From positions 1 through 12,559 of the forward strand of contig URKJ01000069.1 of the NCBI GenBank assembly GCA_900548385.1: a DNA stretch of 12,559 nucleotides, written 5' to 3'. Below are positions 5,885 to 12,559 of the stretch, piece by piece. The translations under genes and the position numbers were made by a program. The number at the start of each line of letters is the position of its first letter. Position 1 is the first letter of the stretch. The notes below the pieces were generated by a model. It had not been told where the DNA came from. It worked only from the letters and a program-made list of their open reading frames with translations, and ran no database searches. The stretch is from an uncultured bacterium (GTDB taxonomy: Bacteria > Verrucomicrobiota > Lentisphaeria > Victivallales > UBA1829).

Positions 5885-7033
5885 ATGAATTTTACTTATG
5901 CGCAGCTGGATCCGGTTTCCGTCACGAAACCGGGGAGGCATTCGGCAAAAGAACTGCGGAGTCATCAGGGGATTCCGGGGATCGAACGGAGCGCGTCGGG
6001 ACGTCTCTTCGCCGTCTGGTATGCCGGAGGAATCAGCGAGTGCCGGGAGAATTATGTAATGATGGTCGTCAGTGACGACAACGGAGCGAGCTGGAGCGAC
6101 GCCGTTGCCGTGATCGACCCGCCGCACCCGGATGTCCGGGCGTTCGATTCCACTCTGTGGGTTGCTCCGGACGGACGGTTTTACTGGTTCTGGGCGCAGG
6201 GATGCGGAGGCGAAGACGGTACCTGGGAAAACTGCGACGGCATTGCCGGCGTCTGGTGCACCGTCCTTGAAAATCCCGATGATGATCCGGAACTGTTCCG
6301 GTTCACTCCGTCGCGCCGGATTTCCAACGGGATCATGATGAATAAACCGACCGTTCTTTCCGACGGTACCTGGGCGCTTCCCTGTTCCGTCTGGACCGGC
6401 GATTATCCGAAGCATGAGTCGCTCGGAGTCGTTCCCGGCGCGATGATGGTGGTTTCAACCGATAACGGGGAGCATTTTGAGGTGCGCGGAAGGATCGACA
6501 TGAGCCGTGTCGAGGGCGGGGCGATTTTTGATGAACACATGTTCGTGGAACTCCGCGACGGCAGGATCGTCTGTTATATCCGTGTAAAGAAAGGAATCGC
6601 GGAGAGCGTTTCCCGTGACGGCGGCAGGAGCTGGAGTCCGCCGGAACTTTCAAAAACGGTTCGGGGACCGAACTCGCGTCTGTTCATCCGCCGTTTGAGA
6701 TCCGGACGTCTGCTGATGGTCAACAACGACAGTTCTATCAAACGGGAAAAGATGACCGCGTATCTCTCCGATGACGACGGCGCGACCTGGCCGCATCGTC
6801 TTCTGCTTGACGCGCGGGAGCAGGTTTCTTACCCGGACGGCACGGAAGCTCCGGACGGTACGTTGTATCTGATTCATGATTTCAACCGGATGAACGGCGG
6901 CTATGTTCTGATGTCCCGGATTACGGAAGCGGATATTCTTGCCGGAACGCCGGTTTCCCCGGATTCCGCTTTGTGTCTGGAAGTCGGTCATTCAATCCCG
7001 GTTGAGCTTTTTTTGGAAAAATGCAGAAAATGA
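5885..7033 (+). CDS. Sialidase-like BNR/Asp-box repeat protein, apparently cytoplasmic
   Basis: A 382-residue protein with four Asp boxes (SxDxGxxW type): SDDNGASW at 63-70, STDNGEHF at 191-198, SRDGGRSW at 243-250 and SDDDGATW at 295-302. These mark blades of a six-bladed beta-propeller of the exo-alpha-sialidase superfamily. Conserved-looking acidic and tyrosine positions include E210 and the SYPDG segment at 315-319. Proteins of this type are frequent near carbohydrate genes but many have unproven substrates, so a true sialidase activity should not be assumed. No signal peptide is visible. I chose the ATG at 5885 because AGGGGTG lies just upstream; a TTG at 5813 in the same frame would add 24 residues through the inverted repeat and has no ribosome site. 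It is divergent from the AraC-type gene, its likely regulator. Confidence 0.82.
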   Translation: MNFTYAQLDPVSVTKPGRHSAKELRSHQGIPGIERSASGRLFAVWYAGGISECRENYVMMVVSDDNGASWSDAVAVIDPPHPDVRAFDSTLWVAPDGRFYWFWAQGCGGEDGTWENCDGIAGVWCTVLENPDDDPELFRFTPSRRISNGIMMNKPTVLSDGTWALPCSVWTGDYPKHESLGVVPGAMMVVSTDNGEHFEVRGRIDMSRVEGGAIFDEHMFVELRDGRIVCYIRVKKGIAESVSRDGGRSWSPPELSKTVRGPNSRLFIRRLRSGRLLMVNNDSSIKREKMTAYLSDDDGATWPHRLLLDAREQVSYPDGTEAPDGTLYLIHDFNRMNGGYVLMSRITEADILAGTPVSPDSALCLEVGHSIPVELFLEKCRK

Positions 7034-7109
7034 TGTGAAATTCCGTCAAACGGATGTATATTACGGATTGAATTGCATTTTTTCAAAAATCAACATATCA
7101 GGAGGCAGC

Positions 7110-9773
7110 ATGGCCAGTCAGGAAATGCCGAAAGCATACGAATCGGCGGAAATCGAACAGAAGTGGTATTCCTATTGGGAGGAGAACGGGCTTTTCAAAG
7201 GGAAACCGAATCCGGATAAGAAACCGTATTCCATCGTGATTCCGCCGCCGAACGTGACCGGTATCCTGACCATGGGGCATGTTCTCAACAATACGCTTCA
7301 GGATATTCTCATGCGTTGGCACCGCATGGAGGGTTACGAGTGCTGCTGGTTCCCCGGAACCGACCACGCCGGAATCGCCACGGAAGCCAGAGTGGACAAG
7401 GAACTCCGCAAGACCGAAAACATCGGCCGCGACGATCTCGGCAGGGAAGAGTTCATCCGGCGTGTCTGGGACTGGAAAGCCAAGTACGGCGGAACCATCA
7501 TCCGCCAGCTTCGCAAACTCGGCGCCTCCTGCGACTGGGAGCGGGAACGCTTCACCATGGACGAGGGGCTCAGCAAAGCCGTGAAAAAGGTGTTCGTCGA
7601 GCTCTATAAAAAAGGATATATCTATCGCGGACGCCGCATGATCAACTGGTGTCCCGTTTCCAAAACCGCGCTGTCCGACGAGGAAGTGATCTATAAGGAT
7701 GAAGCGGGCAAGTTCTATCATTTCCGCTACCCGCTGACCGACGGTTCCGGTTATCTCGTCGTTGCGACGACCCGTCCGGAAACGATGTTCGGCGATACCG
7801 CCGTGGCGGTGAATCCGGCGGACGAACGCTACAAACACCTCATCGGCAAAACGGTTCATCTGCCGCTTACGGACCGCGAGATTCCGATCATCGGCGACGA
7901 ACACGCCGATCCGGAAAAGGGAACCGGCTGCGTGAAGATCACTCCGGCGCATGACCCGAACGATTTCCAGGTCGGGCTCCGTCACAGTCTTGAGTTCATC
8001 AGCGTGATGGACAAGACCGCGCATCTCAACGCGAAAGCCGGAAAAGAGTTCGAGGGAATGGACCGTTTTGAGGCGCGCAAGCTCATCCTTGAAAAACTGG
8101 AAACCCAGGGGCTGCTGGACAAGGTGGAGGACCTTACCCATGCAGTCGGATATTCCGAACGCGGCGGCGTGCCGATCGAGCCCATGATCAGTGAACAGTG
8201 GTTCGTGAAAATGGACGAGCTCGCCAAGCCTGCGATCGCCGCGGTCCGCAATGGCGATATCAAATTTTATCCCGAACGCTGGAGCAAGACCTATTTCCAT
8301 TGGATGGAGGGGATCAAGGACTGGTGCATCAGCCGTCAGATCTGGTGGGGACACCGTATTCCCGCCTGGTATCGCGGCGATGAAACATATGTCGGCGAAG
8401 AGCCGCCGCAGGGCGAGGGCTGGGTGCAGGAAGAGGATGTGCTGGATACCTGGTTCAGCTCCTGGCTGTGGCCGTTCTCCATCATGGGGTGGCCCGACAA
8501 GACTCCGGAACAGGATTATTTCTATCCGACGAACGATCTCGTGACCGGACCGGACATCATCTTCTTCTGGGTCGCCCGTATGATTATGGCGGGCTGCGAG
8601 TTCAAGGGCAGAATTCCGTTCTCCAATGTCTACTTCACCAGCATCATCCGCGACGACCTCGGACGCAAGCTCAGCAAATCGCTCGGCAACTCGCCCGATC
8701 CGCTGGATGTGATCGCCAAATACGGCGCGGACGCTCTGCGCTTCTCGATCATTTATATTGCTCCGGTCGGCATGGACATCAAGTATTCGAACGAAAAGTG
8801 CGAGATCGGGCGCAATTTTGCGAACAAACTCTGGAATGCCTGCCGCTTCCGCCGGATGCAGGGCGATATTTCTGCGAACTTCTCCAATGTGGATGATCTG
8901 ATCCGCAACGGCAAACTCACTTCCGATGAACAGTGGATGCTTGCCAAACTCGATGCGTGTGCGGTTGACATGAAAAAAGCGCTTGACGAATTCAAGTTCC
9001 ATCAGGCGGTCCATGACATCTACGAGCTTGTCTGGAGCTCTTTCTGCGACTGGTTCATCGAAGCCTCCAAGGTCCGTTTCAATCTCGGCGGGGAAGCGAA
9101 AGAACAGGCGCTCCGCGTGCTTGACTACGCGCTCTGGAAACTGCTCCGTCTGCTGCATCCGTTCATGCCGTTTATCACGGAAGAGCTTGCGCACCAGATG
9201 GGCTTCCTTGCGGAAAACGAGAGCATCATGTATGCAGAATTCCCGCTCCCGATGTCCGTCCGGGAAGTTCCGATTCCGGATGCGGATGCGGTGATCGCCC
9301 GCTGTGAAGCCAAATACGAACTGGTTCGTGCGGGACGTAATCTGCGGGTTTCCTACAATCTCCCGCCGGGCAAAAAGCTGAATTTTCATATCAAAGCCGC
9401 CGATGCCGCGTATGAAGCGTATCTCAAAGAGAGCTTTGATTGTCTGAAAGGTCTGCTCAACGCTTCCGAACTGACAGTTTCGCAGGAGGATTACGTCTGT
9501 GACGATGCATCCGGAGCGCCTTCCAGCCTTGTCGCCGCCGGTGCCGTCTTCCTTCCGCTGAAAGGTCTGATCGACGTTGAAGCGGAGAAAGCCAAACTGC
9601 TGAAACAGCAGAAGGAGCTTCAGGGGTGGATCCGATCGTCGGAAGCGAAACTTTCAAACGAACGGTTCATTTCCAAAGCTCCCGCCAAAGTGGTGGAAGA
9701 AGCGAAAGCGTATCTTGCCGATCTCAAAGAGAAACTGGCACGCGTGGAAGAGGCGCTTTCACGCATGGCGTAA
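7110..9773 (+). CDS. valS: Valyl-tRNA synthetase
   Basis: An 887-residue class Ia synthetase that charges tRNA-Val. Visible in order: the HIGH-type motif TMGH at 54-57 within PPPNVTGILTMGHVL; the CP1 editing domain with TTRPETMFGDTA at 220-231 and GTGCVKITPAHDPNDF at 271-286, which clears misactivated threonine; ISRQIWWGHRIPAWY at 407-421; the KMSKS loop as KLSKS at 520-524; an anticodon-binding helical domain (about 610-760); and a C-terminal coiled coil (about 823-887) typical of bacterial ValS. Length is normal. The ATG at 7110 is set by GGAGG at 7101-7105; the frame runs open 57 codons further into the previous gene but without family similarity. The 76-bp gap upstream holds a small TCCGT/ACGGA hairpin (7042-7054) and a TATATT at 7057-7062 without a clear -35. 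It holds no T-box. Confidence 0.98.
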   Translation: MASQEMPKAYESAEIEQKWYSYWEENGLFKGKPNPDKKPYSIVIPPPNVTGILTMGHVLNNTLQDILMRWHRMEGYECCWFPGTDHAGIATEARVDKELRKTENIGRDDLGREEFIRRVWDWKAKYGGTIIRQLRKLGASCDWERERFTMDEGLSKAVKKVFVELYKKGYIYRGRRMINWCPVSKTALSDEEVIYKDEAGKFYHFRYPLTDGSGYLVVATTRPETMFGDTAVAVNPADERYKHLIGKTVHLPLTDREIPIIGDEHADPEKGTGCVKITPAHDPNDFQVGLRHSLEFISVMDKTAHLNAKAGKEFEGMDRFEARKLILEKLETQGLLDKVEDLTHAVGYSERGGVPIEPMISEQWFVKMDELAKPAIAAVRNGDIKFYPERWSKTYFHWMEGIKDWCISRQIWWGHRIPAWYRGDETYVGEEPPQGEGWVQEEDVLDTWFSSWLWPFSIMGWPDKTPEQDYFYPTNDLVTGPDIIFFWVARMIMAGCEFKGRIPFSNVYFTSIIRDDLGRKLSKSLGNSPDPLDVIAKYGADALRFSIIYIAPVGMDIKYSNEKCEIGRNFANKLWNACRFRRMQGDISANFSNVDDLIRNGKLTSDEQWMLAKLDACAVDMKKALDEFKFHQAVHDIYELVWSSFCDWFIEASKVRFNLGGEAKEQALRVLDYALWKLLRLLHPFMPFITEELAHQMGFLAENESIMYAEFPLPMSVREVPIPDADAVIARCEAKYELVRAGRNLRVSYNLPPGKKLNFHIKAADAAYEAYLKESFDCLKGLLNASELTVSQEDYVCDDASGAPSSLVAAGAVFLPLKGLIDVEAEKAKLLKQQKELQGWIRSSEAKLSNERFISKAPAKVVEEAKAYLADLKEKLARVEEALSRMA

Positions 9774-9788
9774 CCGGTGTGTGAAAGC

Positions 9789-11468
9789 ATGACGGAACGG
9801 CGGAAAACATCGCGTTTTCTTATCGCGGGCGCGGCGGTCCTGATCGCCGCCGCCGTTCTGCGCATGCTTGCGTTCTCTCCGGGGTTGGAGTATGATGAAA
9901 TCTGGACGGTGCGGAATTATTCCGCCCGTGATCTCTGGACGATTCTGAACGATCTTGCCACGCCGAACAATCATCCGCTGAACTCGCTGTTAGTCAAATG
10001 GATGCTGTTGTTTTCGGATACCGCATGGTCGATCCGCTTTCCGTCGTTTTTTGCGGGACTCGCTTCCGTCGGTCTGACCGGCTGGCTTGCCGTTCTGCTG
10101 TTCCGTTCCCGGTTCGCGGCGTTGACGGCGATGATTTTTGTTGCCGCCAATCCCGCATTGATCCTCTATTCGATCACCGCGCGCGGCTATGCGGTTCAAA
10201 CCGCGCTGATCCTGCTCTATGCGGTGATTGCCGCACTCTGTTACCGGTATCGCAGAAGGTGGACTCTGTATCTGCTTCCCGTCTGCGGATTCCTTGCCGA
10301 ACTGGCGCTGCCGACTTCGGTTCTGTGGCTGTTTCCGCTGTCCCTTGTCCATTGCGTTGCGGAATTGCTCCGGGGACGGAAAGAGTGGCGGCGTCTGCTT
10401 CCGCTGGCGGTCAGTTATACGGTTCTCGGCGTAATTCTGCTTTCCTGGCTTCTATTTCATTATCAGGATTTCAAAGCGGGACAGAGTTTCGGAACGGCGA
10501 TTGCCGGAGTTTTGCCGTTTTTCCGGGATTTTCTGTTTCCCGTGTGGGGAGCGGTTTGCGGCTGGCAGAAATACGGCGTTCCGCTTTTTCTGCTGATCGT
10601 TCTGATCGCTCTGCCGTTTGTCGGGATTGCAAAACGGCGTTTGCTGCTTGGACTTTTATTTGTCCTGCTGTTTCCGTTTGTCTGTGCCGTGTTTACGCTT
10701 GCCGGTCCGGCGCGGGTGTATCTGGCTTCCGTTCCGTTTACCGCGCTGATTTCCGGTTTCCTGCTTGTCCTGGTGATGAAAAGGGTCTTCCGCAAGCGGA
10801 TTCTGCTGTGGCTTGCTCCGGTGTCCGCCGTTCTGCTTTCCGGTCATTTTTATGTTACGGGAACGCCGCAATGGAGCCGTGTGGACTGGATCGACCGTTT
10901 TGAACGGATGAAACAGATTCCGGCGAATCGTTTTCTCTGTGTGACTGCGACAGGAGCTTATCCGGCTCTGTGGAATAACGGAGAGCAGATCGTCCGTGAT
11001 TATCTGGCCCGTTTTCATGCGGTCGGAGAGCGGACGGAGCTGGTTCAGCTGGATCAGCAGGGGGTGATCAACGGCATGAATCCGCAAGGCTCGGAAGATA
11101 CGGTGTCCACCGGTATCAAAGGGAAACGGGCTGTTGCGGACGGGATGGAATTGTATTCGTACCGCCTGCGGGCGTATCGCGGACAGGGTGCGCCGTTGCT
11201 GGTGCTTCTGCGTCTGGACGGGATTCCGGCACATTATTATACGGCATTGATCTCTGCGCTTGCTGTGGAACCGTTTGCTGAAAAAGTGCTGATCCTGAAC
11301 GCGTTCTTTGTCAACGCCGCTCAGCAGACGACGCGGGAGCGCCTGATTTACGCCGTCGCGGCTCTGCGGATTCGTAATGACCTTCCGTCTCAAGCCCGGT
11401 TCCGTAAATTTTATACGGCAAATCAGCGAAAATTCGACTTTTTTACTTTGTCTGGGGATTCGGAATAG
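9789..11468 (+). CDS. GT-C family membrane glycosyltransferase (ArnT/PMT-like)
   Basis: A 559-residue integral membrane protein. A basic N-terminus (TERRKTSR) is followed by roughly ten hydrophobic segments between residues 10 and 354. A soluble, probably periplasmic, tail of about 200 residues follows. After the first segment comes EYDEIW with the acidic pair D36-E37, then NNHPL at 60-64; an acidic pair in the first outer loop and an N/HP element nearby are the hallmark of GT-C transferases that use polyprenyl-phosphate sugars. The sugar and acceptor (lipid A, another glycolipid, or protein) cannot be told. The ATG at 9789 is preceded by only a weak GGTG; a GTG at 9777 is an alternative. It lies 15 bp behind valS and is probably co-transcribed. 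The lpxA-like gene downstream suggests an envelope role. Confidence 0.72.
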   Translation: MTERRKTSRFLIAGAAVLIAAAVLRMLAFSPGLEYDEIWTVRNYSARDLWTILNDLATPNNHPLNSLLVKWMLLFSDTAWSIRFPSFFAGLASVGLTGWLAVLLFRSRFAALTAMIFVAANPALILYSITARGYAVQTALILLYAVIAALCYRYRRRWTLYLLPVCGFLAELALPTSVLWLFPLSLVHCVAELLRGRKEWRRLLPLAVSYTVLGVILLSWLLFHYQDFKAGQSFGTAIAGVLPFFRDFLFPVWGAVCGWQKYGVPLFLLIVLIALPFVGIAKRRLLLGLLFVLLFPFVCAVFTLAGPARVYLASVPFTALISGFLLVLVMKRVFRKRILLWLAPVSAVLLSGHFYVTGTPQWSRVDWIDRFERMKQIPANRFLCVTATGAYPALWNNGEQIVRDYLARFHAVGERTELVQLDQQGVINGMNPQGSEDTVSTGIKGKRAVADGMELYSYRLRAYRGQGAPLLVLLRLDGIPAHYYTALISALAVEPFAEKVLILNAFFVNAAQQTTRERLIYAVAALRIRNDLPSQARFRKFYTANQRKFDFFTLSGDSE

Positions 11469-11484
11469 AAATTTTCCAAAAACG

Positions 11485-11493
11485 TGCTATACT
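11485..11493 (+). promoter_or_regulatory. Extended -10 promoter before the lpxA-like gene
   Basis: TGCTATACT is a TGn extension followed by TATACT. No good -35 lies 17 bp upstream, as usual for extended -10 promoters. The start would be near 11500, leaving a leader of about 42 bases, with GGAG at 11529-11532 as ribosome site. Confidence 0.5.
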
Positions 11494-11541
11494 TCCTTAA
11501 AGACTTACGAACGATGCAACTTGAAAACGGAGATTTGATTT

Positions 11542-12375
11542 ATGGCAATTCATCCAACAGCGGTAGTTTCCCCGAAAGCGGAAATCGGCAATAATGTGGA
11601 GATCGGTCCCTATACCGTGATCGAAGATGATGTGAAGATCGGAGACGATTGTTATATTGACGCTCATGTGAAGATCGGTCAGTATACCACGATCGGCCCG
11701 CGCTGCCGCATCTATTTCGGCGTGTATATCGGGGAGCCGCAGGATCACCGTTTTTACCGGGGCATCCGTTCCTTTGTGGAAATCGGCGCCGACACGGTTC
11801 TGCGGGAGTATGTGACGGTGCACCGTCCGCCGTTTGAGTTCCTGAAAACGGTGATCGGGGATCACGTCCTGCTGCAGGCGTTCGTCCATGTCGCGCATGA
11901 CTGTGTGCTTGCGGACCGCGTGACGATTTCCAATCACACCGCACTCAGCGGACACTGTCAGGTAGGTCCCGGTGCCGTGATTTCCGGTTATGTGCTGGTT
12001 CACCAGTTTACCCGGATCGGCGCTTTGGCGATGATCGGCCCGACCTGTATGATCGGGCAGGATATTCCGCCGTTCTGCATGCTTCGCGAGAACAACTACA
12101 TCACGGGACCGAACACGATCGGCCTCCGCCGTGCGGGTTTTTCCAATGAAACGCGTCTTGCGATCCGCCATGCGATCAAAACGTTTTTCTTTGAAGGACT
12201 CAATGCGAAGAATGCGATTGCGGCGATTGAATCCGATGTCAGGAGCAAAGAGCTTCCTGAAGTCCGGATGTTCTGTGAGTTCATCAAGGAATCGAAACGC
12301 GGCATCATGCCCGGCAATCCGAAGTTCGTCGGTCTTCCCGATGATCAGCGGGATGAACTGGATACCAGAGCGTAA
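11542..12375 (+). CDS. lpxA: Acyl-[ACP]-UDP-N-acetylglucosamine O-acyltransferase (LpxA)
   Basis: A 277-residue protein with a left-handed beta-helix made of hexapeptide repeats (residues 3 to about 185) and a helical C-terminus, the LpxA layout. LpxA puts the first acyl chain on UDP-GlcNAc, the first step of lipid A synthesis, in the cytoplasm. FVHVAHDC at 114-121 matches the catalytic region of E. coli LpxA, with H119 equivalent to H125. H138 (SGHCQ) and HQF at 154-156 match H144 and H160-Q161, and GLRRAGFS at 194-201 matches the ligand-binding arginine region. IGEPQDHRFYRG at 63-74 resembles the GDPQDLKY loop. It is slightly longer than E. coli LpxA (262). The usual neighbours lpxD, fabZ and lpxB are not visible, so a related acyltransferase remains possible. 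Confidence 0.88.
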   Translation: MAIHPTAVVSPKAEIGNNVEIGPYTVIEDDVKIGDDCYIDAHVKIGQYTTIGPRCRIYFGVYIGEPQDHRFYRGIRSFVEIGADTVLREYVTVHRPPFEFLKTVIGDHVLLQAFVHVAHDCVLADRVTISNHTALSGHCQVGPGAVISGYVLVHQFTRIGALAMIGPTCMIGQDIPPFCMLRENNYITGPNTIGLRRAGFSNETRLAIRHAIKTFFFEGLNAKNAIAAIESDVRSKELPEVRMFCEFIKESKRGIMPGNPKFVGLPDDQRDELDTRA

Positions 12376-12439
12376 GGGAAAAGGCTGTGCACGCGGTAAT
12401 TCCGTGTGTACGGCGGAGCTTCCCGCATAACATCCGGAT

Positions 12440-12467
12440 ACGGCTGCTGTTTGCCGTGCGTTTCTTT
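12440..12467 (+). terminator. Weak terminator-like hairpin after the lpxA-like gene
   Basis: ACGGC (12440-12444) and GCCGT (12453-12457) form a 5-bp GC-rich stem with an 8-base loop, followed by GCG and a T-rich run (TTTCTTT, 12461-12467). It sits 65 bases past the stop. The T-run is interrupted and offset by three bases, so it is at best a weak intrinsic terminator. Confidence 0.35.
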
Positions 12468-12471
12468 AAGA

Positions 12472-12503
12472 ATTCATTTTGAGTATTCATGCTTGAAATG
12501 AAT
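12472..12503. repeat. 8-bp inverted repeat upstream of the last promoter
   Basis: ATTCATTT (12472-12479) is the exact reverse complement of AAATGAAT (12496-12503), with 16 bases between. The right arm covers most of the predicted -35 hexamer, which suits an operator. Confidence 0.5.
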
Positions 12504-12521
12504 CCTTTCCGGAAGTAAATT
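12493..12521 (+). promoter_or_regulatory. Predicted promoter of the gene starting at 12553
   Basis: TTGAAA (12493-12498), a 17-bp spacer and TAAATT (12516-12521). Transcription would start near 12528, about 25 bases before the ATG. Its presence suggests the next gene is a separate transcription unit from the lpxA-like gene. Confidence 0.65.
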
Positions 12522-12530
12522 AAACCGGAA
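12507..12530. repeat. 6-bp inverted repeat flanking the -10 of the last promoter
   Basis: TTCCGG (12507-12512) and CCGGAA (12525-12530) are perfect inverted arms 12 bases apart, bracketing the TAAATT hexamer. A regulator bound here would block the promoter. Confidence 0.45.
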
Positions 12531-12552
12531 TTCAGACAGGAGAGGTGAGAAC

Positions 12553-12559
12553 ATGCGGA
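12553..12559 (+). CDS. Start of an unidentified gene, cut by the window end
   Basis: ATG at 12553-12555 follows a strong purine-rich ribosome site (AGGAGAGGTGAG, 12538-12549) and a good promoter. Only the codons for Met-Arg and one further base are inside the window, so the product cannot be named. Confidence 0.6.

Noticed and set aside
7034..7109. Possible T-box riboswitch before valS
   Set aside because: The gap is only 76 bases, far too short, and has no T-box sequence or terminator hairpin.
7098..9389. Very long minus-strand open frame (763 codons) antisense to valS
   Set aside because: It mirrors a strongly biased coding frame; its translation is low in complexity with no recognisable domain, and it has no promoter or ribosome site.
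11497..12171. Minus-strand open frame opposite the lpxA-like gene
   Set aside because: Its repeat-like translation is a by-product of the hexapeptide repeats read backwards.

Overview
This window is the left end of a draft assembly contig, not a natural left boundary. The first 48 bases are an Illumina Nextera adapter (end of P7, an 8-base i7 index, then the transposase mosaic end). Genomic DNA starts at position 49. The rest is ordinary, densely coded bacterial chromosome, moderately GC-rich, with AT-rich intergenic stretches where sigma-70-type promoters can be read by eye. No tRNA, rRNA, CRISPR, insertion sequence or phage gene was seen.

The organism is a diderm: it has an LpxA-like lipid A acyltransferase and a GT-C membrane glycosyltransferase. 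It also carries RNase HIII, which is common in Firmicutes but also found in Chlamydiae and relatives. Together with a polygalacturonase-like enzyme, a sialidase-like enzyme and an AraC regulator, this suggests the PVC superphylum, perhaps Lentisphaerota (Victivallis-like, gut-associated). That assignment is inference from gene content, not a database match.

Layout. (1) 49-2387, minus strand: a tight three-gene operon transcribed toward the contig end, with a HAD-IIA phosphatase, a GlpA/LhgO-like FAD oxidoreductase carrying a C-terminal BFD-type [2Fe-2S] domain, and the first 31 codons of a second FAD/NAD oxidoreductase. Both junctions are ATGA overlaps. (2) 2388-2548: divergent promoter region. 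(3) 2549-3862, plus: a cysteine-rich GH28-like protein without a signal peptide. (4) 3877-5723, minus: araC-type regulator followed by rnhC, which appears to have its own promoter. (5) 5724-5884: a compact divergent control region with two face-to-face overlapping promoters, then a 6-bp and a perfect 14-bp inverted repeat. (6) 5885-7033, plus: a four-Asp-box sialidase-like propeller protein. (7) 7110-12375, plus: valS, a GT-C glycosyltransferase 15 bp behind it, then an lpxA-like gene with its own extended -10 promoter. (8) 12376-12559: an intergenic region with a weak terminator, nested inverted repeats, a good promoter and the first codons of another gene.

How they may work together: the AraC regulator and the sialidase-like gene look like a divergent carbohydrate-responsive pair. 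The minus-strand oxidoreductase operon looks like oxidation of a phosphorylated polyol or hydroxy acid, feeding electrons through a 2Fe-2S protein, with a small-molecule phosphatase. ValS, the GT-C protein and the LpxA-like protein are housekeeping or envelope functions. I found no clearly new multi-gene system. The most unusual pieces are the divergent control region at 5765-5857 and the cytosolic, cysteine-rich GH28-like enzyme that lacks the usual active-site histidine motif.
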